From the NCBI RefSeq assembly GCF_004683905.1, contig NZ_CP038438.1:496001-560000 (forward strand): DNA of 64,000 bases, in the 5' to 3' direction. The notes beneath the pieces were generated by a model. The model was given only the letters and a program-made list of their open reading frames with translations, was not told where the DNA came from and did no database searches. The stretch's first letter is position 1, and every line of letters begins with the position of its first letter. Below are positions 9,286 to 18,083 of the stretch, piece by piece. This stretch comes from Pseudomonas fluorescens. Its GTDB lineage: Bacteria > Pseudomonadota > Gammaproteobacteria > Pseudomonadales > Pseudomonadaceae. Both the position numbers and the translations under genes were made by a program.

Positions 9286-11028
9286 TTAGAGGAAGAGACC
9301 GGGGCCCGGGCGACTTCCTTCGGGGAATCTGACGCCCACTTTGCCGATCTTGTTCCCGTCCATGACCGCGACCGTCCAGTGAGTGTTGTTCCACTCCACC
9401 TGGTCGCCAACGATCGGTGCACCCCCGACCTTATGGGCAATGAACGCACCCAGGGTCATGTCCGGATCGATGCCTTCGGCCGGTAGGCCATACAGCGCGG
9501 CAACCGCTTTAAGCTGAGCGTCTCCTTCGAGCACGAAGTCGCCGAAGAAGCGCAAATCGAGGCCGCGTTGCGGCGCCTGGCTGAACAGTTTTCCGAGCGC
9601 TGGCAAGTTGTGTTCATGGCCGATAACACACAGCAAATCATCGACTTCCAGCACCGTACTACCCGACGGATGGAGCAGTTGCTGGCCACGAAACAGGGCG
9701 GCGATACGTGTGCCTTCGGGCATTTTCAGCTCGCGCAGGGGCGAACCGATGCACCATTTCTCGGCGCCGAGCTTGTAAACGAACAGCTCCCACTCGCTGG
9801 TGATGTGCACTTCCAGTGCCGAACGGGAAATCGGCGCCGGCTCCGGCGGGACCGTCACCTTCAACAGTTTGGCCACCCACGGCAGGCTCGTGCCCTGCAC
9901 CAGCAGCGACACCAGCACAATGAAGAACGCGAGGTTGAAGTACAGCTGCGCATTCGGCAACCCGGCCATCAGCGGGAACACCGCGAGAATGATCGGTACC
10001 GCGCCGCGCAACCCGACCCAGGAAATAAACGCTTTCTCGCGGCCGTGGAACGCCTTGAACGGCAGCAGGCCGACCAGTACCGACAGCGGCCGGGCGAACA
10101 GAATCATCCATAGCGCCAGACCCAGCGCCGGCAAGGCGATCGGCAGCAAGTCATGCGGAGTGACCAGCAGCCCCAGCACCAGGAACATGCCGATCTGCGC
10201 CAGCCACGCCATGCCGTCGAGCATGTGCAGAATGCCGTGACGGCTGCGCACCGGGCGGTTGCCGATCACCAGACCGCACAGGTACACCGCGAGGAAGCCG
10301 CTGCCGTGCAGGGCGTTGGTCAGGGCGAACACCACCAGGCCGCCGGCGATCACCAGAATCGGGTACAGGCCGGTAGCGAGGTTGATCCGGTTGACCAGTT
10401 GCAGCATCAGCCAGCCACCGCCCAGACCGATCACGCCACCGATACCGAATTCGCGGATCAGGTGGGTCAACAGGCTCCAGTGCAGGCCGGTCTGGCCGCT
10501 GGCGAGCATGTCGATCAGGGTCACGGTGAGAAACACCGCCATCGGGTCGTTGCTGCCGGATTCGATTTCCAGGCTGGCGGTCACCCGTTCGTTGAGGCCC
10601 TTGCCGCCGAGCAGCGAGAACACTGCGGCGGCGTCCGTGGAGCCGACGATGGCGCCGATCAGCAGGCCCTGGATCAGGTTCAGGTCGAACAGCCATGCCG
10701 CGGCCATACCGGTCAGCCCGGTGGTGATCAACACCCCGACCGTCGCCAGCGACAGCGCCGGCCACAGGGCCACGCGGAAACTCGAGACCCGCGTGCGCAA
10801 GCCGCCGTCGAGGAGGATCACCGCCAGTGCGAGGTTGCCGACCAGATAGGCCGTCGGGTAGTTATCGAAAATGATCCCGCCGCCATCGACCCCGGCGGCC
10901 ATGCCGACCGCAAGAATAATGACCAGAATCGGGATGCCGAGACGGGAGGAAAGTGAGCTGACAAGAATGCTTGCACCTACCAGCAACGCGCCGATCAAGA
11001 ACAGGCTGTTGATGGTCGTCGCATTCAA
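9286..11028 (-). CDS. nhaP2: Potassium/proton antiporter NhaP2 (CvrA)
   Basis: A 580-residue CPA1-family antiporter. About twelve membrane segments occupy residues 1-395 with the catalytic motif [11 protein letters not shown] (Asn-Asp pair) and [14 protein letters not shown]; the cytoplasmic tail carries a TrkA_C/RCK-type ligand domain (about 400-480) and a CorC/HlyC-like transport-associated domain to the end. That layout is that of NhaP2/CvrA, which exchange cytoplasmic K+ (and Na+ or Rb+) for H+. The start is TTG with GGAG seven bases upstream; the frame contains no better-placed ATG. It is the first gene of the probable nhaP2-mscK-selO operon. Confidence 0.93.
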   Translation of the reverse strand: MNATTINSLFLIGALLVGASILVSSLSSRLGIPILVIILAVGMAAGVDGGGIIFDNYPTAYLVGNLALAVILLDGGLRTRVSSFRVALWPALSLATVGVLITTGLTGMAAAWLFDLNLIQGLLIGAIVGSTDAAAVFSLLGGKGLNERVTASLEIESGSNDPMAVFLTVTLIDMLASGQTGLHWSLLTHLIREFGIGGVIGLGGGWLMLQLVNRINLATGLYPILVIAGGLVVFALTNALHGSGFLAVYLCGLVIGNRPVRSRHGILHMLDGMAWLAQIGMFLVLGLLVTPHDLLPIALPALGLALWMILFARPLSVLVGLLPFKAFHGREKAFISWVGLRGAVPIILAVFPLMAGLPNAQLYFNLAFFIVLVSLLVQGTSLPWVAKLLKVTVPPEPAPISRSALEVHITSEWELFVYKLGAEKWCIGSPLRELKMPEGTRIAALFRGQQLLHPSGSTVLEVDDLLCVIGHEHNLPALGKLFSQAPQRGLDLRFFGDFVLEGDAQLKAVAALYGLPAEGIDPDMTLGAFIAHKVGGAPIVGDQVEWNNTHWTVAVMDGNKIGKVGVRFPEGSRPGPGLFL

Positions 11029-11089
11029 AGGCAGTACTCCAGAAGCGTAAAGACGGGCACAAACTGACCATGCAGTCTGCGTGCCAGCG

Positions 11090-11120
11090 ATTCTAACCTG
11101 TTGAAATGTGATGCTGTCAA
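11090..11120 (-). promoter_or_regulatory. Sigma-70-type promoter for nhaP2
   Basis: On the minus strand a perfect TTGACA (11120-11115) precedes TAGAAT (11095-11090) with a 19-base spacer, slightly long. The start site would be near 11083, about 55 bases before the TTG start codon. The rest of the 322-base gap 11029-11350 holds the type C repeat pair and nothing else that I recognise. Confidence 0.5.
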
Positions 11121-11172
11121 AAAGCTTTTTACGCTATGGGATTTGAGGTATGGGTTCGGCTGGGGATCGCTA

Positions 11173-11328
11173 CCCTCACCCTAGCCCTCTCCCGGAGGGA
11201 GAGGGGACCGACCGCGGGGTTTGTTCAAGTTACACCGACCTGCAATATCGAGCCGAACTCAAAATCTGCAAAGCCCCCAATGTGCTCCCTTTCCCCCTCT
11301 CCCTCTGGGGGAGGGCTGGGGTGAGGGG
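11173..11328. repeat. Type C inverted repeat pair (CCCTCACCCTAGCC family)
   Basis: The left unit reads CCCTCACCCTAGCCCTCTCC followed by GGAGGGAGAGGGG, itself a hairpin; the right unit (11293-11328) is its inverted partner ending GGGCTGGGGTGAGGG. The same pair recurs at 15838-16014. It is a REP-type intergenic element between the chemoreceptor gene and nhaP2. Confidence 0.85.
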
Positions 11329-11350
11329 CTTTTGACCTTGATCTGAAAAT

Positions 11351-12976
11351 TTACAGGCTGAAACGCCCGACCATGTTGTTCAGATCCAGCGCCAGGCGCG
11401 ACAGCTCGTTGCTCGCCGCACTGGTCTGATTCGCGCCGGTGGCCGATTGCACCGAGAGGTCGCGGATGTTCACCAGGTTGCGATCCACTTCGCGGGCCAC
11501 TTGTGCCTGTTCTTCAGCGGCGCTGGCGATCACCAGATTGCGCTCGTTGATCTCGACGATCGCGGTATTGATGGTGTCCAGCGACATCCCGGCACCCCGC
11601 GCGATGTTCAGCGTCGATTCGGCGCGCTCGGTGCTGTTGCGCATCGAATCCACGGCGTGTTCGGTGCCGCTCTGGATGCTGCCGATCATGCGTTCGATTT
11701 CGCTGGTCGACTGCTGGGTGCGATGCGCCAGCGCACGCACTTCATCGGCGACCACGGCAAAACCGCGACCGGCTTCACCGGCACGTGCCGCTTCAATTGC
11801 CGCGTTCAGGGCCAACAGGTTGGTCTGATCCGCCAGGCCACGAATCACGTCCAGCACCTTGCCGATGTCACGGGATTCATTCGCCAGATCGCCGATCAGG
11901 GTCGCGGTGCTCTGTACGTCGGCGCTCATGCGTTCGATGGCGCTGACGGTTTCCTGTACCAGGTCACGGCCGTCGCCGGCCGAAGTGGTGGCGTTCTTCG
12001 AGGCTTCCGAAGTGCTCACCGCATTGCGCGCGACTTCTTCCACGGCGCTGGTCATCTCGTTGACCGCGGTGGCGGCCTGTTCGATTTCGTTGTTCTGCTG
12101 GGTCAGGCCGCGGGCGCTTTCGTCGGTGACGCTGTTCAGCTCTTCCGCTGCAGATGCAAGCTGGGTGGCCGAGCCGGAGATGCGCTGCAAGGTGTCGCGC
12201 AGCTTCGATTGCATCTTGGCCATGGCCGCCAGCAGACGCCCGGCTTCGTCGGTGCCGTCGACGTGGATCGGCTGGGTCAGGTTGCCTTCCGCGATGGTTT
12301 CCGCCGCGTCCAGCGCTTTGGAAATCGGCTTGGTGATGCTGATGGTCAGCAGCCAGGCGAACAGGAAGGTCAGGCCGGTCGCCACGACCAGCAGGGTGAC
12401 CACCAGATTGAACGCCGAGGAATACTGGTCGACCGCCTCTTGATTGGTCTGGCTGATCTGCTCGCCGTTGATCTGCATCAGGCGGTTGAGCACGGTGTTC
12501 ATCGCTTCGGAGTTGTTCAGCAACTCGGTGTTGAGCAGGTTGCGCAACTCGTCCACCTGATTGTTGCGCGACAGCGTTTTCATCCGGTCTTCGATCTGGC
12601 GGTACTGGCCCAGCAACTGCACATATTGATCGTAGGCTGCGCGTTCCTGCGGGCCGCTGATCAACGGTTCATAGGCCGATTGGGCGGCGCGGATCTGCTG
12701 GTTGCGGGTGTCCAGCAGTTCCATGGTCTTCTGCTGCACGTCCGGCTCGCGGTTGACCAGCAAGCGGTAGGACAGCACGCGCAGGCGCAAGGTCAGTTGG
12801 GTGAACTCGTCGAGGTTCTTGATGCTCGGCACGCTGCTGTTGGTGATGTCCTCGGCGGCGCCGCGGATTTTGCTCATCTGGTTCAGGGCGAACACACCGA
12901 GAATCAGCATCAGGCCGCCGATCAGGGCGAAGCCGGTGAACGCCCGGGGGGCGATATTCATGTTGCGAAGGGACAT
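11351..12976 (-). CDS. Methyl-accepting chemotaxis protein, four-helix-bundle sensor type
   Basis: A 541-residue chemoreceptor. Membrane helix 1 lies near residues 10-33, a helical periplasmic sensor of about 150 residues follows (length fits a 4HB_MCP domain), helix 2 is near 190-210, then HAMP, then the signalling hairpin with the conserved tip [35 protein letters not shown] region. It senses an unknown ligand and signals through CheW/CheA. The ATG at 12976 (MSLRNMN) is preferred on family alignment; an in-frame ATG at 13006 is possible, and neither has a strong Shine-Dalgarno sequence. A sigma-28 promoter lies just upstream, as expected for chemotaxis genes. Confidence 0.9.
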   Translation of the reverse strand: MSLRNMNIAPRAFTGFALIGGLMLILGVFALNQMSKIRGAAEDITNSSVPSIKNLDEFTQLTLRLRVLSYRLLVNREPDVQQKTMELLDTRNQQIRAAQSAYEPLISGPQERAAYDQYVQLLGQYRQIEDRMKTLSRNNQVDELRNLLNTELLNNSEAMNTVLNRLMQINGEQISQTNQEAVDQYSSAFNLVVTLLVVATGLTFLFAWLLTISITKPISKALDAAETIAEGNLTQPIHVDGTDEAGRLLAAMAKMQSKLRDTLQRISGSATQLASAAEELNSVTDESARGLTQQNNEIEQAATAVNEMTSAVEEVARNAVSTSEASKNATTSAGDGRDLVQETVSAIERMSADVQSTATLIGDLANESRDIGKVLDVIRGLADQTNLLALNAAIEAARAGEAGRGFAVVADEVRALAHRTQQSTSEIERMIGSIQSGTEHAVDSMRNSTERAESTLNIARGAGMSLDTINTAIVEINERNLVIASAAEEQAQVAREVDRNLVNIRDLSVQSATGANQTSAASNELSRLALDLNNMVGRFSL

Positions 12977-13033
12977 GGCGCGGATACCAAAAAGGGCCGC
13001 ATCCATGCGGGCTGAGACTGCTGTATGGATGAC

Positions 13034-13060
13034 TTATCGGTCATACGACTAAAGTCTTGA
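13034..13060 (-). promoter_or_regulatory. Sigma-28 (FliA) promoter for the chemoreceptor gene
   Basis: On the minus strand TCAAGACT and ACCGATAA are separated by 11 bases, matching the FliA consensus (TCAAGTTT, N11-12, GCCGATAA) at six of eight and seven of eight positions. Transcription would start near 13027, compatible with either ATG of the chemoreceptor. Confidence 0.65.
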
Positions 13061-13254
13061 GGCACTGTGCGTATTTGTCGCATATGGGCCTGAGCGACGA
13101 AGTGCAGGAACCAGATCGGCAGATCACAGTCTTTTAAACTCGCGAGAACGGTCGGCCGCCAGGAAAATCAAGGCCTTGCGCCGGTATAACCCTGGCATCC
13201 GCAGTGACTTTTCTTTATCGTACGCGCCCTTTGAAAAACGCCTGGAAGATCAAA

Positions 13255-13485
13255 ATGTTGGAAGCATCCCTCAGCCAATTGGAACAGCTCGTCAGCGACC
13301 TGGTGCAACAGAACCAGACCCTCACGCAAACCAACCAGACCCTGTCCACGGAACTGGCCCAGGCCAAGGATGAAAACGAAAGCCTGCAACTGAGCCTGAT
13401 GGAACAGGAAGAGAAGCACGGCGCCACCGCTGCACGCATCCAGGCTCTGGTTGATCGCGTCAACGCAGGTCCTGTCAGCGCATGA
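13255..13485 (+). CDS. Small coiled-coil protein preceding a zapA-like gene
   Basis: A 76-residue acidic protein made almost wholly of heptad-like helix rich in Leu, Gln and Asn (LEQLVSDLVQQNQTLTQTNQ). This composition resembles ZapB-like or TIGR02449-type proteins that accompany ZapA in gamma-proteobacteria, but I cannot assign the family with certainty. The ATG at 13255 is chosen because the coiled coil starts at MLEASLSQLEQ; the frame is open further upstream. It overlaps the zapA-like gene as ATGA, so the two are co-translated and may form one complex at the division septum. Confidence 0.75.
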   Translation: MLEASLSQLEQLVSDLVQQNQTLTQTNQTLSTELAQAKDENESLQLSLMEQEEKHGATAARIQALVDRVNAGPVSA

Positions 13486-13784
13486 ACCACCATACAGCAG
13501 GGGTAAAAGTCATCTCCATTCTCGGGGAGGACTATTCGATCAAGGCACCGGCCGGGGAAGAACAGACCCTGCTGGACGCCGCACTGATGCTCAAGGCCGC
13601 ACTGGCCGACACCAAACGCAAATACCCGACGCTGATCGGTGACCGCTTGCTGGTGCTGGCAGCGATGAACCTGTGTTCGCAGCAGATCGAAATGAAGAAG
13701 CAGCACCAGGAAGAACTCGACCGTTACCAAGAGCAAGTCAGCGCCACGGTCGACACCATCGCCAAGACCATCAGTCAGGGCTGA
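13482..13784 (+). CDS. zapA: ZapA-family cell division protein
   Basis: A 100-residue ZapA-like protein: N-terminal beta region (VKVISILGEDYSIKAP) followed by a long helix ending in a coiled coil (EMKKQHQEELDRYQEQVSA). ZapA tetramers cross-link FtsZ filaments at midcell. The first gene of this two-gene unit encodes a coiled coil. In Pseudomonas the usual zapA neighbourhood, as I recall it, is ygfB - small coiled coil - zapA - 6S RNA - ygfA; none of ygfB, 6S RNA or ygfA is present here, so this may be a second copy of zapA rather than the housekeeping gene. Confidence 0.8.
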   Translation: MNHHTAGVKVISILGEDYSIKAPAGEEQTLLDAALMLKAALADTKRKYPTLIGDRLLVLAAMNLCSQQIEMKKQHQEELDRYQEQVSATVDTIAKTISQG

Positions 13785-13799
13785 TAGGGTTGCGCACAA

Positions 13800-13874
13800 C
13801 CAAAGAATAGATTGTCGATCGGGTTGTATACAATCGGCACGGCTGTTGCATTGTTTCGGCCACTTATTCTTTGG
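13800..13874 (+). promoter_or_regulatory. Structured leader upstream of the second chemoreceptor
   Basis: CCAAAGAATA (13800-13809) and TATTCTTTGG (13865-13874) are perfect 10-base complements enclosing 55 bases that contain a further stem GATTGT/ACAATC (13810-13815 with 13830-13835). The closing stem ends just before the GGGGG ribosome binding site of the chemoreceptor gene. A folded mRNA leader is the simplest reading; its ligand or regulator is unknown. Confidence 0.45.
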
Positions 13875-13883
13875 GGGTGCTCC

Positions 13884-15821
13884 ATGCAGTTGTGGCGACG
13901 CAGTATTCAATGGCAGCTGATTCTCAGCATGGGCACCGCCCTGCTGGTCAGCATCCTGATCGTGGTTGGCATATATACCCTGGTGGTCAACCGCCTCGCC
14001 CAGAGCTATCTGGTCGAACAAGCGCTGCCGTCGAGCATCGAAGCGACGCGCAACGACATCGAACGCATCCTCGTCCAACCCCTGACTGCCGCCAAAGACA
14101 TCGCCAGCAACAGCATGGTGCGCGATTGGCTGGCCTCGGGTGAAGACAGCAGCAAAACGGCGGCCTTCGCGCAGTATCTGGAAGGCATCCGCGCCGAACA
14201 TAAAGCTTTCACCGCGTTGATCATCGGCACCGACTCCAACCACTACATCACCGAAAAAGGCCTGGATCGCACCCTCAGCCGGGCCAAACCGGCCGATGCC
14301 TGGTTCTATGCCTTTCTCGACAGCAACCAGCCGCGCACCCTGAACATCGACAACGATGGCGCCACCGGAGAATTGGCACTGTTCATTGACTTGAAGGTCG
14401 AGCAGGCCGGCAAAGTGGTCGGCGTCGCGGGACTCGGCCTAAGCATGAAAGAGCTGTCGGAGTTGATCCACAACTTCAGCTTTGGCGAGCGCGGCAAGGT
14501 CTATCTCGTGCGTTCCGACGGTTTGATCCAGGTCCATCCCGAGGCGCAGTTCAGCGGCAAGCGCACCCTCACGGAGCAGATTGGCGCGTCGGCTGCACAA
14601 TCGGTCATGGGTCAAAAAGTCGCCACCAACAGCTCCTTCCAGCGCGATGGCGAAGACTTCCTCGCCTTCAGCCTGCCGCTGCGCGATCTGGGCTGGACGC
14701 TGGTGGCCGAAGTGCCGCAGGCGCAGATCTACGCCGAGGCCCGCAAGGCGATGTGGATGAGCGGCGGCATCGGTCTGGCGGTGGCACTGGTGTGCCTGGC
14801 GCTGGTGGTGTGGCTGGCCCAAGGGCTGGTGCGACCGATTCGTCAGGTAACAGCCGCGCTGGTAGCGATCGGTAGCGGCGGTGGAGATTTGACCCATCGG
14901 TTAGATTCCAGCCGCGCCGATGAGCTGGGCGATCTCGCGCGCGGCTTCAACCGTTTTCTCGACAGCCAGCGCGGGCTGATCGGCGAAGTCCTGACCACCA
15001 GCGAGCGTCTGCGCACAGCAGTCGGCCAAGTGGCGAAAGTGGTGGAAAACACCGCCGAACGCTCCGGGCGCCAGCAGGAAATGACCGACATGGTCGCCAC
15101 GGCGGTGCATGAGATGGGCCTGACCGTGCAGGAAATTGCGCAGAACGCCGGCAACGCCGCGCTGGCTTCACAAACTGCTCGCGATGAAGCGCTGCAGGCG
15201 CGGGAAGTGGTCGGTGGCTCGATCCGTCATATCGAAAGCATGTCCGATGAGATTGGCGTGGCGGCGGGCGCGGTGGGTGAGCTGGCGCATCAGGTGGCGT
15301 CGATCGATTCGGTACTGGCGGTGATTCGCGGCGTGTCCGAGCAGACCAACTTGCTGGCGCTCAACGCGGCGATTGAAGCGGCGCGCGCCGGAGATATGGG
15401 GCGCGGGTTTGCCGTGGTGGCGGATGAAGTGCGCACCTTGGCGCGCAGGACTCAGGCGTCTACCGACGAAATCCAGCAAATGATCGGCAGCCTCAAACAA
15501 GGCGCAGAGAATGCCGTGTCATCGATGCGCACCGGGCAGGCGGCGACCGGCACCGGGGTTGAATCGAGCCAGCGTACTGGCGCGTCGTTGACCGCGATTA
15601 CCGGGCAGGTCGAGCGCATCAGTGACATGAACCATCAGGTGGCCACGGCCACGGAAGAGCAGTCTGCAGTGACCGAGGAGATCAACCGCAATGTGCAGGG
15701 GATTTCCGATCTGGCCCGGGCCACGGCGGGCGAGGTGCGGGCGTGTCGCGAGGATTGTCAGATGTTGCAGCGGTTGGCGGATGATCTGGCAAGGCAGATG
15801 GGTGGGTTCAAGTTGAGCTGA
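13884..15821 (+). CDS. Methyl-accepting chemotaxis protein with Cache-type sensor
   Basis: A 645-residue chemoreceptor. Membrane helix 1 covers residues 9-33; the periplasmic part (about 34-285) has the length and pattern of a double Cache domain ([50 protein letters not shown]), which usually binds amino acids, organic acids or amines. Helix 2 is near 290-312, then HAMP, then the signalling domain with the tip [20 protein letters not shown]. The ligand cannot be read from sequence. The ATG at 13884 has GGGGGTG upstream. It follows the zapA-like gene by about 100 bases that contain a folded leader; no sigma-28 site was found before it. Confidence 0.92.
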   Translation: MQLWRRSIQWQLILSMGTALLVSILIVVGIYTLVVNRLAQSYLVEQALPSSIEATRNDIERILVQPLTAAKDIASNSMVRDWLASGEDSSKTAAFAQYLEGIRAEHKAFTALIIGTDSNHYITEKGLDRTLSRAKPADAWFYAFLDSNQPRTLNIDNDGATGELALFIDLKVEQAGKVVGVAGLGLSMKELSELIHNFSFGERGKVYLVRSDGLIQVHPEAQFSGKRTLTEQIGASAAQSVMGQKVATNSSFQRDGEDFLAFSLPLRDLGWTLVAEVPQAQIYAEARKAMWMSGGIGLAVALVCLALVVWLAQGLVRPIRQVTAALVAIGSGGGDLTHRLDSSRADELGDLARGFNRFLDSQRGLIGEVLTTSERLRTAVGQVAKVVENTAERSGRQQEMTDMVATAVHEMGLTVQEIAQNAGNAALASQTARDEALQAREVVGGSIRHIESMSDEIGVAAGAVGELAHQVASIDSVLAVIRGVSEQTNLLALNAAIEAARAGDMGRGFAVVADEVRTLARRTQASTDEIQQMIGSLKQGAENAVSSMRTGQAATGTGVESSQRTGASLTAITGQVERISDMNHQVATATEEQSAVTEEINRNVQGISDLARATAGEVRACREDCQMLQRLADDLARQMGGFKLS

Positions 15822-15837
15822 GTGCTGAGTCTGAAAG

Positions 15838-16014
15838 CCCCTCACCCTAGCCCTCTCCCGGAGGGAGAGGGGACTGACCGAGCCGTCTCTCGCTATACAT
15901 CGACCTGAAAACGCCAGTCGATTATGGATTCGGTAGACCTCTTTCAGGTCGATGGAGTATTCAAGCATACCCTGTTCGGCCCCCTCTCCCTCCGGGAGAG
16001 GGCTGGGGTGAGGG
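15838..16014. repeat. Type C inverted repeat pair (CCCTCACCCTAGCC family)
   Basis: This is the second copy of the pair seen at 11173-11328, with arms CCCTCACCCTAGCC and GGCTGGGGTGAGGG and an internal GGAGGGAGAGGGG hairpin in each unit. It lies between two convergent genes and fills nearly all of that gap, so it may act as a bidirectional terminator. Confidence 0.88.
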
Positions 16015-16021
16015 TTGGCTC

Positions 16022-17824
16022 TCAGAACCACCCATCCTGCATCGCCAGGCACGCATCATCCCGCGCCTCCAGCAACGCCAGCTCATGGTGACAGCCCGGC
16101 ACTTCCCACGTCAGGAAATACCGCGCCGCCTGTAGCTTGCCCTTATAGAAGTCAGCATCCGCCGCATTGCCTTTGGCCAAACCTTCCTCAGCCCGAATCG
16201 CCTGCTCCAGCCAGCGCCAGCCAATCACCGTGTGCCCGAACACCTTCAGGTACAGCGCCGAATTCGCCAGGCTGCTGTTGACCTTGCCCTGCGCCAGATC
16301 GGTCAGCAGGCCGATGGTCACCGCTTGCAGGCGCGCCACGAGTTTCTCAAGTGGCTCACGCAGTGCGGTCAGCGATTCATACGCTGTCGCGCGCTCGGCA
16401 GTGTTGGCGATCAGGCGGATCAGTTGCTTGAGTCCAGCGCCGCCGTTCTGCGCCAGTTTGCGCCCGAGCAAGTCCAGCGACTGAATACCGTGGGTGCCTT
16501 CGTGGATCGGGTTCAGGCGGTTGTCGCGGTAATACTGCTCGACCGGGTATTCGCGGGTGTAGCCGTGACCGCCGAGAATCTGGATCGCCAGTTCGTTGGC
16601 CTTCAGGCAGAACTCCGACGGCCAGGATTTGACGATCGGCGTCAGCAAGTCCAGCAGCTCGTGGGCCTGTTTGCGCTCTGCTTCGGTTTCCAGCGTGGTG
16701 GTGTCATCGAACAGCCGCGCCGCGTACAGGCCGAGGTCAAACGCCCCTTCGACGTAGGATTTTTGCGTCAACAGCATGCGTCTGACGTCTGCGTGCTGAA
16801 TGATCGCTACCGGTGCGGTGCTCGGATCCTTGCTGTCTGGCACCCGCCCTTGCGGGCGTTCGCGGGCGTACTCCAGCGAGTACAGGTAACCGGCGTAGCC
16901 GAGCATCACCGCACCCATGCCGACGCCAATCCGCGCCTCGTTCATCATCTGGAACATGTAGCTCAAACCATGGTGCGGCTTGCCCACCAGATAGCCGACG
17001 CACTCGCCGTTATCGCCGAAGTTCAGCGCGGTGGAGGTGGTGCCGCGCCAGCCCATCTTGTGGAACAGCCCGGCCAGCAGCACATCGTTGCGCTGGCCGA
17101 GGCTGCCGTCATCATTGACCAGAAACTTCGGCACGATGAACAGCGAAATGCCCTTCACCCCCAGCGGCGCGTCCGGCAGCTTGGCCAGGACCATGTGCAC
17201 GATGTTTTCCGACAGCGGATGATCGCCGCCGGAAATGAAGATCTTGTTGCCCTTGAGCCGATAAGTGCCGTCAGACGCCGGCTCGGCGCGGGTACGAATA
17301 TCCGACAGCGACGAACCGGCGTGCGGTTCGGTCAGGGCCATGGTGCCGAAGAAAAGGCCGTCGATCATCGGTTGCAGGAAGCGCTGTTTCTGCTCGGCGC
17401 TGCCAAAGCTTTCGATCAGATTGGCCGCGCCCATGGTCAGGAACGGGTAGGAAGTGGTCGCCGCGTTCGCCGCTTGAAAGTGCGCAAAGCAGGCTTGCGA
17501 CAGCAGCGTCGGCAGTTGCATGCCGCCGGCTTCGAAGCTGCGCGCGGCATTGAGGAAGCCCGCCTCGAGGAACGCGTCCACCGCCGGTTTGACTTCGGGA
17601 ATCAGCATCGCCTGACCGTTCTCATAACGCGGCTCGTTCTCGTCGCCCTTGCGGTTGTGCGGTGCGAAGTATTTCTCGGCGATGCTGCGCGCGGTGCCGA
17701 TGGCCGCGTCGAAGGTCTCGCGGTTGTGTTCGGCGAAGCGCTCACGCCGGGTCAGGCCCTCGGCATCGAGGACTTCGTACAGCTCGAAAGCCAGATTACG
17801 GGAACTGAGCAGCGTCTCGGACAT
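16022..17824 (-). CDS. Acyl-CoA dehydrogenase, long form with C-terminal extension
   Basis: A 600-residue FAD enzyme of the long acyl-CoA dehydrogenase type (DmdC/FadE-like, with the extra C-terminal domain). Visible signatures are MALTEPHAGSSLSDIRTRA (FAD/substrate loop), GNKIFISGGDH, QILGGHGYTREYPVEQYYRD, and NPIHEGTHGIQSLDLLGRK, whose Glu in HEGT is the likely catalytic base. It oxidises an acyl-CoA to the trans-2-enoyl-CoA, passing electrons to ETF; chain length is uncertain. It is a single gene on the minus strand. From memory it corresponds to PA5020 in P. aeruginosa. Confidence 0.92.
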   Translation of the reverse strand: MSETLLSSRNLAFELYEVLDAEGLTRRERFAEHNRETFDAAIGTARSIAEKYFAPHNRKGDENEPRYENGQAMLIPEVKPAVDAFLEAGFLNAARSFEAGGMQLPTLLSQACFAHFQAANAATTSYPFLTMGAANLIESFGSAEQKQRFLQPMIDGLFFGTMALTEPHAGSSLSDIRTRAEPASDGTYRLKGNKIFISGGDHPLSENIVHMVLAKLPDAPLGVKGISLFIVPKFLVNDDGSLGQRNDVLLAGLFHKMGWRGTTSTALNFGDNGECVGYLVGKPHHGLSYMFQMMNEARIGVGMGAVMLGYAGYLYSLEYARERPQGRVPDSKDPSTAPVAIIQHADVRRMLLTQKSYVEGAFDLGLYAARLFDDTTTLETEAERKQAHELLDLLTPIVKSWPSEFCLKANELAIQILGGHGYTREYPVEQYYRDNRLNPIHEGTHGIQSLDLLGRKLAQNGGAGLKQLIRLIANTAERATAYESLTALREPLEKLVARLQAVTIGLLTDLAQGKVNSSLANSALYLKVFGHTVIGWRWLEQAIRAEEGLAKGNAADADFYKGKLQAARYFLTWEVPGCHHELALLEARDDACLAMQDGWF

Positions 17825-17945
17825 GGCGGCCTACCTGAACATTGGGATTGGGCCGAGTCTAGGCTTGCTGATAAAGGCTGAATACGATGATTGATAACGG
17901 TGATGTCAGGGCCGAGCACCGACTTAACAAACACCCCGAAACAAC

Positions 17946-18035
17946 TGTGGGAGCGGGCTTGCTCGCGAATGCGGTGGATCAGTCACTGGAGATGTCGACT
18001 GACACAACGCCTTCGCGAGCAAGCCCGCTCCCACA
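17946..18035. repeat. REP doublet, type A (90 bp)
   Basis: The outer ends TGTGGGAGCGGGCTTGCTCG and CGAGCAAGCCCGCTCCCACA are exact complements, with inner GCGAA/TTCGC parts. Total length is 90 bp, as in the copies at 24077, 42432 and 3764. Confidence 0.92.
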
Positions 18036-18047
18036 TGGGATTTGATT

Positions 18048-18074
18048 GTCAGGCAACCATCGCGGTTGCCTGAC
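18048..18074 (-). terminator. Hairpin after putA
   Basis: GTCAGGCAACC and GGTTGCCTGAC form a perfect 11-bp stem with a 5-base loop, starting ten bases after the putA stop codon on the minus strand. The sequence after the stem is AATCAAA rather than a T run, so it is a weak terminator or a 3' end stabiliser. Confidence 0.5.
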
Positions 18075-18083
18075 TTCTCGGGT

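Noticed and set aside
13785..13883. Possible 6S RNA gene after the zapA-like gene
   Set aside because: Only about 100 bases separate it from the next gene; 6S RNA needs about 180 and its typical large central bubble is not visible.
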